The notes under the pieces: generated by a model | The model's input: only the letters and a program-made list of their open reading frames with translations | What the model was told of the DNA's origin: nothing | Databases searched by the model: none | DNA from: an uncultured Oscillospiraceae bacterium | GTDB lineage: Bacteria > Bacillota > Clostridia > Oscillospirales > Oscillospiraceae | Assembly: GCA_944387775.1 (NCBI GenBank) | Contig: CALXGE010000015.1 | Span: 1 to 32,349, forward strand | DNA: 32,349 bases | Direction: 5' to 3' | Shown here: positions 24,023 through 31,087 of the stretch, in pieces | Layout: the number at the start of each line of letters is the position of its first letter | How positions within the stretch are numbered: the stretch's first letter is position 1 | Made by a program: the position numbers and the translations under genes

Positions 24023-25327
24023 ATGCTGGATATCAAATTTGTCCGGGATAATCCGGATGTGGTAAAGCAGAACATCAAGAACAAGTTCCAGGAGGAGAAG
24101 CTGCCTCTGGTGGACCAGGTCCTGGCCCTGGACAAGGAGAACCGGGACGCTATCACCCGGGCCAGTGAACTCCGGGCTCAGCGCAATGCCCTCAGCAAGC
24201 AGGTGGGTATGCTCATGGGCCAGGCCAAGAAGGACCCCAGCAAGCTCCAGGAGGCGGAGGCCGTCAAGGCCCAGGTGAAGGCCCAGGCCGATGAGCTGGC
24301 CGCCCTGGAGGTCAAGGAGGGTGAGCTGGAGGAGGAGATCCGGAAGATCATGATGGTCCTCCCCAATATTATTGATCCCTCCGTGCCCATTGGTCCCGAC
24401 GATAGTTATAATGTAGAGGTGGAGCGCTTCGGCGAGCCGGTAACCCCGGACTTTGAGATCCCGTATCATACGGAGATCATGGAGCGCTTCGACGGCATCG
24501 ACATGGATGCCGCCGGCCGGGTATCCGGCACCGGTTTCTATTACCTCATGGGCGACATTGCCCGTCTCCACGAGGCGGTGCTGGCCTACGCCCGGGATTT
24601 CATGATCGACAAGGGCTTTACCTTCTGCATTCCCCCCTTCATGATCCGCTCCAACGTGGTTACCGGCGTCATGTCCTTTGCGGAAATGGACGCCATGATG
24701 TACAAGATCGAGGGCGAGGACCTGTACCTGATCGGTACCAGCGAGCACTCCATGATCGGCAAGTTTATTGACCAGATCATCCCCGAGGAGAAGCTGCCCC
24801 AGACCCTCACCTCCTACTCCCCCTGCTTCCGCAAGGAGAAGGGCGCCCACGGCATCGAGGAGCGGGGCGTCTACCGCATCCACCAGTTTGAGAAGCAGGA
24901 GATGATCGTGGTCTGCAAGCCCGAGGACTCCATGAAGTGGTATGAAAAGATGTGGCGCTACAGCGTGGAGCTGTTCCGCAGCATGGATATTCCCGTGCGG
25001 CAGCTGGAGTGCTGCTCCGGCGATCTGGCCGACCTGAAGGTGAAATCCTGCGACATTGAGGCCTGGAGCCCCCGTCAGCAGAAGTACTTTGAGGTCTGCT
25101 CCTGCTCCAACCTGGGCGACGCCCAGGCCCGTCGCCTGAAGATCCGGGTTAAGGGTGAAAACGGCAAGAACTACCTGCCCCACACCTTGAACAACACCGT
25201 GGTAGCGCCGCCCCGTATGCTGATTGCCTTCCTGGAGAACAACCTCCAGGCCGACGGCAGCGTAAAGATCCCTGTAGCCCTGCGGCCTTATATGGGCGGC
25301 AAGGACGTAATCATCCCTAAGCACTGA
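24023..25327 (+). CDS. serS: Seryl-tRNA synthetase
   Basis: A 434-aa class II aminoacyl-tRNA synthetase that charges tRNA-Ser (and tRNA-Sec where present). The N-terminal arm (about 27-105) is a long antiparallel coiled coil. The catalytic part includes LIGTSEHSMIGKF (about 233-245), motif 2 CFRKEKGAHGIEERGVYRIHQF (about 270-290) and motif 3 NNTVVAPPRMLIAFLENN (about 392-410). AAGAGG at 24009-24014 supports ATG 24023. The last 23 codons are duplicated, diverged, at 25465-25533. No T-box is visible in the short upstream gap. Confidence 0.95.
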   Translation: MLDIKFVRDNPDVVKQNIKNKFQEEKLPLVDQVLALDKENRDAITRASELRAQRNALSKQVGMLMGQAKKDPSKLQEAEAVKAQVKAQADELAALEVKEGELEEEIRKIMMVLPNIIDPSVPIGPDDSYNVEVERFGEPVTPDFEIPYHTEIMERFDGIDMDAAGRVSGTGFYYLMGDIARLHEAVLAYARDFMIDKGFTFCIPPFMIRSNVVTGVMSFAEMDAMMYKIEGEDLYLIGTSEHSMIGKFIDQIIPEEKLPQTLTSYSPCFRKEKGAHGIEERGVYRIHQFEKQEMIVVCKPEDSMKWYEKMWRYSVELFRSMDIPVRQLECCSGDLADLKVKSCDIEAWSPRQQKYFEVCSCSNLGDAQARRLKIRVKGENGKNYLPHTLNNTVVAPPRMLIAFLENNLQADGSVKIPVALRPYMGGKDVIIPKH

Positions 25328-25464
25328 TCCCAGCAGCTGCCGTCGCCCGCCCCAAAGGGGCGCTCAAGCGTTTGGCGCAGCCAAACCTTGCCGCAGGGGC
25401 AATTCACTTGCCCCGAGGATGTCCTATTCCAAGGGGTCCCCGGCGGCCTTGGCCGTTGGGGAAC

Positions 25465-25533
25465 AGCGTAAAGATTCCCGCAGCTCTGCGGCCTTACATG
25501 GGCGGCAAGGACGTAATCGTCCCCAAACACTAA
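25465..25533 (+). pseudogene. Relic of a second serS 3' end
   Basis: These 69 bp align without gaps to the last 69 bp of serS (25259-25327), with nine differences, all transitions. Read in the same frame they give SVKIPAALRPYMGGKDVIVPKH and a stop; only V-to-A and I-to-V change, the rest being synonymous. The pattern shows divergence as a working gene, not decay after a local duplication. The intervening 25328-25464 holds short GC-rich hairpins (TTTGGC-GCA-GCCAAA) and no gene. The likely origin is replacement of most of an older serS by a related allele. Confidence 0.85.
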
Positions 25534-25600
25534 GTTCCCGTCGCTGGCAGCTAAATTTTTGCTGCGCTTACAACTTATTATAAATAAGGAGAGGTTCCTG

Positions 25601-26017
25601 ATGAAGAATTTTTGGAAGACCCTGGGCGTTACCGCTCTGGTAGTCGGTCTGTGTCCCTACCGCGTCACCCTGGACAAAGCTACAGGCGACAAAAAGATCC
25701 GGGCCCTCCTCTGGAAGGCCACCTACAGCAGCCGCTCCTCTGGCCGGGGTCTGAGCCTGGATTTCGGTTTCTTCCCTCCCAATGAAGAGGAAGAAGCACA
25801 TCTCTTTGCCGATGAATTGGTGGTCCATTACCACAACGGCCAGCCCTGCTATGCCGATGAAGAGTCCTGCTGCGCCGACAGCACAGCCTGCACCCAGGAA
25901 GACGGACCCTATGCCTGCTGCAAGGCCTGTCAGGAGAGCCAGGAGGCCCCTGCCCCGATGGAGAAACAGGAGGCGGAAGCCTCTGAGGAAACTCCGTCCC
26001 AGCCTGAGCAGCCCTGA
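25601..26017 (+). CDS. Small Cys-rich protein of unknown function
   Basis: A 138-aa protein I do not recognise. The N-terminus (MKNFWKTLGVTALVVGLCPYRV) is weakly hydrophobic and could be a short membrane anchor or an atypical signal. A middle basic part (DKKIRALLWKATYSSR) is followed by an acidic tail containing eight cysteines within about 35 residues (including CC, CC and CKAC), then a Glu/Pro/Gln-rich end. The Cys cluster suggests metal binding or disulfides. AAGGAGAGG at 25586-25594 supports ATG 25601. The stop is 7 bp before rsmG, which lacks its own clear ribosome site, so the two are probably translationally coupled. Confidence 0.8.
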   Translation: MKNFWKTLGVTALVVGLCPYRVTLDKATGDKKIRALLWKATYSSRSSGRGLSLDFGFFPPNEEEEAHLFADELVVHYHNGQPCYADEESCCADSTACTQEDGPYACCKACQESQEAPAPMEKQEAEASEETPSQPEQP

Positions 26018-26024
26018 TCCTTTT

Positions 26025-26750
26025 ATGGATGAATCAATTATCAGAGCCGTGTTAAGCCAGGGGCTTCCTGCCCTTGGCATGGGAGAGGAGTCTATCCCTT
26101 CCCTGCTTGAATTCTCCAGGATGCTTCTGGAGAAAAATCAGGTCATGAACCTCACCGCCATTACCGATCCGCAAGAGGTTGCCACGCTGCACCTGCTGGA
26201 CAGCCTGGCCCTTGCCGCCCAGGCAGACCTGGCCGGTAAGAAGGTCATCGACGTGGGCACCGGGGCAGGCTTTCCCGGCATGCCCCTGGCCATTGCCGTA
26301 CCCGGCGTTACAATGACACTGCTGGACAGCCTGGGCAAGCGGGTGGATTTTTTGAAAGAAGTCTGCAAAGCCTTGGAATTACAGGATATTTCCTGTGTCC
26401 ACGCCAGAGCGGAGGAATTTGCCGCCGCCCACCGGGAGAGCTATGACTTTGCCGTCAGCCGGGCGGTAGCTTCCCTGCCGGTTTTGTGCGAGTTGTGTCT
26501 GCCTCTGGTAAAAGTGGGTGGGGCCTTTCTGGCTATGAAGTCCAGCCACAGCCAGGAGGAGACCGATCAGGCCGCCAAGGCCATCTCCCTGCTGGGAGGA
26601 AAACTGGAGCAAGTGACCGATTACTCCATTCCTACCACTGATATTACTCACCGGCTTTTAACCATCCGCAAGGTATCCCCTACCCCGAAAAAATATCCCC
26701 GCCGCTTCGCACAGATCAAGAAGCAGCCCCTGGGCGTACCCGGGGTGTAA
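26025..26750 (+). CDS. rsmG: 16S rRNA (guanine-N7)-methyltransferase RsmG
   Basis: A 241-aa SAM-dependent methyltransferase for G527 (E. coli numbering) of 16S rRNA; its loss gives low-level streptomycin resistance. The SAM motif VIDVGTGAGFPG is at 74-85. NLTAITDPQEVATLHLLDS is at 42-60, and the SRAVASLPVL segment (about 145-155) is typical. ATG 26025 is chosen for the canonical MDESII-type start; the frame extends upstream over the small gene without support. rsmG near parA-parB is an oriC-region signature in Firmicutes. It is followed 21 bp later by a MinD-like ATPase. Confidence 0.92.
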   Translation: MDESIIRAVLSQGLPALGMGEESIPSLLEFSRMLLEKNQVMNLTAITDPQEVATLHLLDSLALAAQADLAGKKVIDVGTGAGFPGMPLAIAVPGVTMTLLDSLGKRVDFLKEVCKALELQDISCVHARAEEFAAAHRESYDFAVSRAVASLPVLCELCLPLVKVGGAFLAMKSSHSQEETDQAAKAISLLGGKLEQVTDYSIPTTDITHRLLTIRKVSPTPKKYPRRFAQIKKQPLGVPGV

Positions 26751-26771
26751 CGGCGGCAAGGAGGTGACCCC

Positions 26772-27515
26772 ATGGGTCAAACCATCGCCGTGGTATCCGG
26801 CAAGGGCGGGACAGGAAAAACATCCTTTACCGCCAACGTAGGCATGGCCCTGGCTCAACTGGGCCATCCCACACTGTGCTTTGACTGCGATATCGGCCTC
26901 AGGAATCTGGACATCGCCCTGGCTATGACAGACCGGGCGGTGATGGATTTCACCGATGTGCTGTCAGGGTACTGCTCCCTCAGCGACGCCATTGCGCCCC
27001 ATCCCCTGCAGAAGAACCTCTATCTTCTCACCGCCCCTACCCGGCTGAATGGGATCCGGGTGAGCCAGGAGGCCTTCTCCTCCCTGTTTCCGGAGATCCG
27101 GCGGCGCTTTGATTACTGCCTCATTGACGCCCCGGCGGGTCTGGGAAATGGCTTTCGGCTGGCTCTCAGCGCCGCAGACCGGGCCGTGGTAGTCACCACC
27201 ACCGATGCCAGCAGCCTCCGGGATGCCCAGCGCACGGTCATGGAACTGGATTCCCTGCCCCGGGGACGGGTTCACCTGGTGGTGAATCGCTGTCGGAAAA
27301 AACTGCTGAAATCCCTGCATCAGACCATTGACGATGCCATTGATATGGCCGGTCTTCCCCTCCTGGGGGTCATCCCGGAGGATGAGACCATGCCCCTCTA
27401 TTCCGGACGGGGGATTCCCCTGCTCCTGTCCTCCAATGACTGCGCCGCCCGGGCTTACCGCAATATTGCCCGGCGGATCACCGGCAAGCGCACGCCGCTG
27501 ATGAAGCTCCGGTGA
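26772..27515 (+). CDS. MinD-like ParA-family ATPase
   Basis: A 247-aa deviant-Walker ATPase: KGGTGKTS (11-18), FDCDIGLRNLD (37-47, the MinD-type switch I sequence) and LIDAPAG (about 116-122). These favour MinD over ParA/Soj or FlhG. It ends shortly after ARRITGKRTPLMKLR. It lacks the extra amphipathic membrane-targeting helix of about 10-20 residues seen at the C-terminus of MinD, and no minC gene is present in the window. It may be a divergent MinD with other anchoring, or a paralogue with another role. A near-perfect AAGGAGGTGA at 26758-26767 precedes ATG 26772. Confidence 0.82.
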   Translation: MGQTIAVVSGKGGTGKTSFTANVGMALAQLGHPTLCFDCDIGLRNLDIALAMTDRAVMDFTDVLSGYCSLSDAIAPHPLQKNLYLLTAPTRLNGIRVSQEAFSSLFPEIRRRFDYCLIDAPAGLGNGFRLALSAADRAVVVTTTDASSLRDAQRTVMELDSLPRGRVHLVVNRCRKKLLKSLHQTIDDAIDMAGLPLLGVIPEDETMPLYSGRGIPLLLSSNDCAARAYRNIARRITGKRTPLMKLR

Positions 27516-27579
27516 CCAAGATGAAGACGGCGGCACCTGTGGAGAGCCCTTCCCGGCTCTGAGAAAGGAACGACAGTAT

Positions 27580-27993
27580 ATGTATATCGCCCTCATGTCT
27601 CACGACAATAAGAAGGACCTAATGGTCCAGTTCTGCTCCGCCTATGCGGGCATTTTGTCCCGGCACAACCTCTGTGCCACCAATACCACGGGACGGCTGG
27701 TGGCCGAGGCCACGGGCCTCAACGTCCACCTCTTCCTCTCCTGCCAGCACGGCGGCAGCCAGCAGATCGGCGCCCGTATCGCCTACAACGAGATGGATAT
27801 GGTCCTTTTCTTCGTGGATCCCAACGATTCCACCATGGACAAGGAGCTGCTCTACATCTCCCGTCTGTGCGACCAGAACAATATCCCCTTTGCCTCCAAC
27901 GTAGCTACTGCCGAAATGCTGGTGTTGGGCATGGACCGGGGCGATATGGACTGGCGGAATATCGTCAATCCCAAGCACAAATTGAACCATTAA
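27580..27993 (+). CDS. Methylglyoxal synthase-like protein, catalytic Asp missing
   Basis: A 137-aa MGS-like domain protein. It aligns with MgsA over most of its length: MSHDNKKDLM, TTGRLVAEATGLNV, QQIGARIAYNEMD and NVATAEMLVLG. In MgsA the sequence SGPxGGDQQ carries the catalytic Asp (Asp71 in E. coli). Here it reads SCQHGGSQQ, so the Asp is Ser60, and a phosphate-binding Gly is Cys. The loop WDPLxxxPHD with the second catalytic Asp/His is shortened to VDPNDSTMDKE. It therefore probably does not make methylglyoxal from dihydroxyacetone phosphate and may bind a phosphorylated ligand instead. AAAGGAA at 27564-27570 supports ATG 27580. It is 64 bp after the MinD-like gene. Confidence 0.85.
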   Translation: MYIALMSHDNKKDLMVQFCSAYAGILSRHNLCATNTTGRLVAEATGLNVHLFLSCQHGGSQQIGARIAYNEMDMVLFFVDPNDSTMDKELLYISRLCDQNNIPFASNVATAEMLVLGMDRGDMDWRNIVNPKHKLNH

Positions 27994-28005
27994 TACCCCG
28001 GACCC

Positions 28006-28035
28006 TTGACTTTTTGCCCTCCGGCGTACTATAAT
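28006..28035 (+). promoter_or_regulatory. Promoter of the T-box-hisS unit
   Basis: TTGACT (28006-28011) and TATAAT (28030-28035) are spaced by 18 bp. Transcription would start near 28042, just before the T-box leader. Confidence 0.85.
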
Positions 28036-28041
28036 AGCAAG

Positions 28042-28328
28042 CAACTGAATATTGGCCCGCCGCCATGAGGGCGACGGAGTACCCCGCCCACCCGGACAGA
28101 GAAAGGCCTCCCTGGGCTGTAAGAGACCTATACGGACCTGAGCGGGGGAAGACAGCGCCGGAGCGGGGGCGGAAACGCCCGCGGCAGGTCCCTCCGCGGC
28201 CAATTGGGACAGTAAGGGCGGAGCCTGTCCTTTTTTCAGTGGGCTCTGCCGAATGTGGGTGGCACCACGAAGTGTGATCTGTCATGCTCTCGTCCCGCTT
28301 GTATGTGGGAACGAGAGCATTTGTTTTT
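28042..28328 (+). promoter_or_regulatory. T-box riboswitch, apparently tRNA-Asp specific
   Basis: A leader of about 285 nt before hisS. The T-box core is at 28255-28270, GTGGGTGGCACCACGA, followed by an intrinsic terminator. In stem I, AGTA (28078-28081) lies opposite GAAGACAG (28148-28155). CCCCGC (28082-28087) pairs with GCGGGG (28142-28147), and GGCG (28070-28073) with CGCC (28156-28159). This is the glyQS-like specifier-loop layout and puts GAC (28151-28153, then A) as specifier, an Asp codon. The antiterminator bulge TGGC (28260-28263) complements a GCCA 3' end, matching tRNA-Asp (G73), not tRNA-His (C73). A second hairpin with six Ts (28207-28236) is stem III or an extra attenuator. Uncharged tRNA-Asp should promote read-through. 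Confidence 0.85.
28284..28328 (+). terminator. T-box attenuator terminator
   Basis: ATGCTCTCGTCCC pairs with GGGAACGAGAGCAT with one unpaired A, then TTTGTTTTT. It competes with the antiterminator of the T-box. Confidence 0.9.
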
Positions 28329-28406
28329 ATATGAGCTGCCTGAACCTGACCCAACAGATTATTTAGTTTACATAATATTATTAGCTGATATAAAGGAGAA
28401 CCCACC

Positions 28407-29765
28407 ATGAGTAAAGTCCAACCCCGCACGCTCTCCGGCTTCATGGAGCTGCTCCCCGGTCCCCAGCAGCAGATGGAGCAGATCATGGCCATCCTCCGGG
28501 AGACCTACAGCCTCTACGGCTTTACCCCCCTGGACACCCCCGTCATTGAGTCTAGCGAGGTGCTGCTGGCCAAGGCCGGCGGTGAAACGGAGAAGCAGAT
28601 CTACCGCTTCACCAAGGGCGACAGCGACCTGAGCCTCCGCTTTGACCTGACGGTGCCTCTGGCCAAGTACGTAGCCCTCCACTACGCCGACCTCTCCTTC
28701 CCCTTCCGCCGCTACCAGATCGGCAAGGTCTACCGGGGCGAGCGGGCCCAGCGGGGCCGGTTCCGGGAGTTCTATCAGGCCGATATCGACATCATCGGCG
28801 ACGGCAAACTGGATATCGCCAACGAGGCGGAGATCCCCGCCATCATCTCCCAGACCTTCACCCGCCTGGGGCTTCAGCGGTTCCAGATCCGTGTCAACAA
28901 CCGGAAGATTCTCAACGGCTTTTACGCCATGCAGGGCCTCAGCGAGAAGTCCGGCGACATCATGCGCACCGTGGACAAGCTGGACAAAATCGGCGCTGAA
29001 AAAGTAGGCCAGCTGCTGGTGGAGGAACTGGAGCTCACCCAGGAACAGGCCAACGAGATCCTCACCTTCATCGCTATCAAGGGCAGCAACCAGGAGGTCC
29101 TAACCGCTCTCGAGGGCTACCGGGGCCGCAACGAGGTCTTTGACCAGGGTCTCGACGAGCTGACCACCGTGGTGAAATACCTCTCCGCTTTCGGTGTAGC
29201 CGAGGAGAAGTTTGCCGTGGATCTCACCATCGCCCGGGGCCTGGACTACTACACCGGCACCGTGTATGAGACCACCATGCTGGATCACCCGGAGATCGGA
29301 AGCGTGTGTTCCGGCGGCCGATATGATAACTTGGCGGAATATTATACCGATAAAATACTCCCCGGAGTCGGAATTTCCATTGGACTGACCCGTTTGTTCT
29401 ATGTACTCAATGAACAGGGCATGCTAAACCCGGAGATGAACACCGCCCCCGCCGACGTTCTCATCCTGCCTATGACCGAGGATCTCAGCGACGCCATTGC
29501 CCTGGCCACAAAGCTTCGCCAGGCTGGGGTCCGGACCCAGCTCTACACCGAGCAGAAGAAGTTCAAGCAGAAGATGAACTACGCCGACAAGATCGGCGTA
29601 CCCTATGTGGTGTTCCTGGGCGAGGAGGAGGTTGCCGCTGGCGTGGTGGCCTGCAAGGACATGGTGTCCGGCGAGCAGACAAAACTGGACTTTTCCGCCA
29701 CTCTGGAACGTATCCAGCAGGGCCTTGCCGCCCGGGGCGCCGGTGCGCCTATCCGGGAGAAGTAA
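28407..29765 (+). CDS. hisS: Histidyl-tRNA synthetase
   Basis: A 452-aa class II synthetase charging tRNA-His. Motif 2 is RGERAQRGRFREFYQ (110-124). The His-specific histidine-A motif is ARGLDYYTG (276-284), with motif 3 and GGRYDNLAEYY near 305-320. A C-terminal anticodon-binding domain (about 345-440) follows. AAAGGAG at 28392-28398 supports ATG 28407. It lies directly behind the T-box leader. aspS, commonly its operon partner in Firmicutes, starts 1.3 kb downstream, with element E and an unknown gene between. Confidence 0.95.
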   Translation: MSKVQPRTLSGFMELLPGPQQQMEQIMAILRETYSLYGFTPLDTPVIESSEVLLAKAGGETEKQIYRFTKGDSDLSLRFDLTVPLAKYVALHYADLSFPFRRYQIGKVYRGERAQRGRFREFYQADIDIIGDGKLDIANEAEIPAIISQTFTRLGLQRFQIRVNNRKILNGFYAMQGLSEKSGDIMRTVDKLDKIGAEKVGQLLVEELELTQEQANEILTFIAIKGSNQEVLTALEGYRGRNEVFDQGLDELTTVVKYLSAFGVAEEKFAVDLTIARGLDYYTGTVYETTMLDHPEIGSVCSGGRYDNLAEYYTDKILPGVGISIGLTRLFYVLNEQGMLNPEMNTAPADVLILPMTEDLSDAIALATKLRQAGVRTQLYTEQKKFKQKMNYADKIGVPYVVFLGEEEVAAGVVACKDMVSGEQTKLDFSATLERIQQGLAARGAGAPIREK

Positions 29766-29779
29766 GGCGAGGAACCTCC

Positions 29780-30470
29780 CAGCCCCGAACCTCGGCTACT
29801 TCCGAATGGGCAGAAGCGGCCCTCAGCCTCCCGGGCTTCTCCGGCCCCAAAGCCCGGGTGCGTCCGAAGCAAGCCGCTTCGGAAGTTGGCTTCCGAGGCT
29901 CCCCGCCCCGGACCCGGGTGACTTTTTGTACGCACAAAAAGTCACCAAAAAAGCGCCGGGAGACCCGGATCCCTTTTATTTGCCCAATCGGTCTGGATAG
30001 GATTTGCCGCTGCGCAGCCACCGAACCGGCGTTTTTAGCATCTGATCTGCGGCGGGTTGCGGGTCCAGCTTCGGCTGACGCCCTTTTGAAGAGATAGGCG
30101 AATCTGGGGTGCTATGTTAGGCTTTCTTCTTCTATTGAAGCCACACAGGCCCTCGGCAAAAAAACAAGAAACAACTCCCAGCACGAGGGCCGTCAGGCGA
30201 AGTTCGTAAATCGTCGCACCGATTACGAGGAGGCCGAAGGCAAAGAGGTATTTCAGTGGCAACCGGGCATCGCCCTTGCTTGTGTCCGATTGGACAAAGC
30301 GGTGGTCCGGCCCGAAGGGGGCCGGCGGCGTTTTGGTTACTTTGCCGCCGAGGGCAAAGTAACCCGCGCTTACGGCGCGGAATACCCCTAAACAACCCGG
30401 AGGGCTGGAAAAAGAGGCATTCAGAGGCCTCCTCCTCTGATAAGCCCCCCGCCGGCGGCAGCCGGCAACT
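29780..30470 (+). repeat. Composite interspersed element, copy E, with flanks
   Basis: It fills the 721-bp gap after hisS. The core, 29917-30364 (448 bp), is bounded by hairpins 29917-29946 (GGTGACTTTTTG/CAAAAAGTCACC) and 30335-30364 (GGTTACTTTGCC/GGCAAAGTAACC). The alpha arm is left (GCGCAGCCACCGAACCGG, CATCTGATCTGCGGCGGG, CAGCTTCGGCTGACGCCCTT). The beta arm is right (CACGAGGGCCGTCAGGCG, CACCGATTACGAGGAGGCCG, TATTTCAGTGGCAACCGGG). The left flank has the GAAGCAAGCCGCTTCGGAAG hairpin shared with B and D. The right flank 30365-30460 (GCGGAATACCCC, GAGGCCTCCTCCTCTGAT) is the reverse of the left flanks of C and A. No separate hisS terminator is visible. Confidence 0.85.
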
Positions 30471-30486
30471 GAGAAAGGAGCCTCTT

Positions 30487-31035
30487 ATGGAACCTTCCAG
30501 CAAGAAGCCCCCGATAAAGAAAAAATGGATCATCCTGGCAGCCATAGCCGTGGCCCTTACTGTCTTCTGCCTGTGGTACACCCGGCCCATCCCCTTCCAG
30601 GATCTGATCCCGGGAACAGAGCTTCCCCCCTGCCAGCAGATCCGGGTCTACGCCAGCTATGAGAAGGATATCTCCCAACGGGAGGAGTACGAGCTGACCA
30701 TCACGCCTGAAGATCCCTCCTTTGATCCCCTGCTGTCTCTCTTTACCGACAGAAGCTACTGCCGTTCCCTGCGGAACCTACTGCCCCGGGGCGGCCGTAT
30801 CCATAACACCCAGCCGGGGGATTTTGAGTGGCTGGTGTATCTCGATTACGAGGAACCCATCACCCTTCCCGACGGCAGCGAGGGCAGCGGAACTCTGTTC
30901 CGCTTCACCAATTTCTTTGGCACCCTGGATGTCAGCGTCCTGAGAGAGGATTGGCAGGCCAACACCGACCAGCAAGAGCAGTGGCTTTGGGAGGTTATGG
31001 AGATCATTCAGGACCACGAAATAACAAACCAATAG
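30487..31035 (+). CDS. Uncharacterised membrane-anchored protein
   Basis: A 182-aa protein with no family I recognise. A basic N-terminus (PPIKKKW) precedes one hydrophobic segment (about 14-32, IILAAIAVALTVFCLWY). The remaining 150 residues are hydrophilic and probably extracytoplasmic, with a beta-rich look (QIRVYASYE, YELTITPED, EWLVYLDYEEPI). No lipobox is seen. GAAAGGAGCC at 30472-30481 supports ATG 30487; a longer in-frame reading from 30256 lies wholly inside element E and is rejected. It sits between element E and aspS, splitting an expected hisS-aspS pair. Confidence 0.8.
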   Translation: MEPSSKKPPIKKKWIILAAIAVALTVFCLWYTRPIPFQDLIPGTELPPCQQIRVYASYEKDISQREEYELTITPEDPSFDPLLSLFTDRSYCRSLRNLLPRGGRIHNTQPGDFEWLVYLDYEEPITLPDGSEGSGTLFRFTNFFGTLDVSVLREDWQANTDQQEQWLWEVMEIIQDHEITNQ

Positions 31036-31071
31036 TATATTTTATTGTAAATTATACAAATAGTATATACA
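31031..31071 (+). promoter_or_regulatory. AT-rich repeat/palindrome region upstream of aspS (possible promoter or operator)
   Basis: AATAGTATAT occurs twice in direct orientation (31031-31040 and 31060-31069), flanking TTGTA-AATTA-TACAA (31046-31060 region), a perfect inverted repeat. TATACA at 31066 could be a -10, but -35 spacing is short (13-15 bp from TTGTAA). It stands out in this GC-rich genome and may give aspS an independent promoter. Confidence 0.45.
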
Positions 31072-31087
31072 AAAGGAGAAAAATACC

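Noticed and set aside
28065..28277. 70-codon ORF inside the T-box leader
   Set aside because: It overlaps the specifier stem and antiterminator, which fully explain the sequence; no ribosome site.
1155..30470. CRISPR array or IS element as explanation for the repeats
   Set aside because: Copies are kilobases apart with no spacers, no cas genes and no transposase ORF.
30256..30486. N-terminal extension of the membrane-anchored protein into element E
   Set aside because: The extension is entirely repeat sequence, and a good ribosome site and hydrophobic anchor support the start at 30487.
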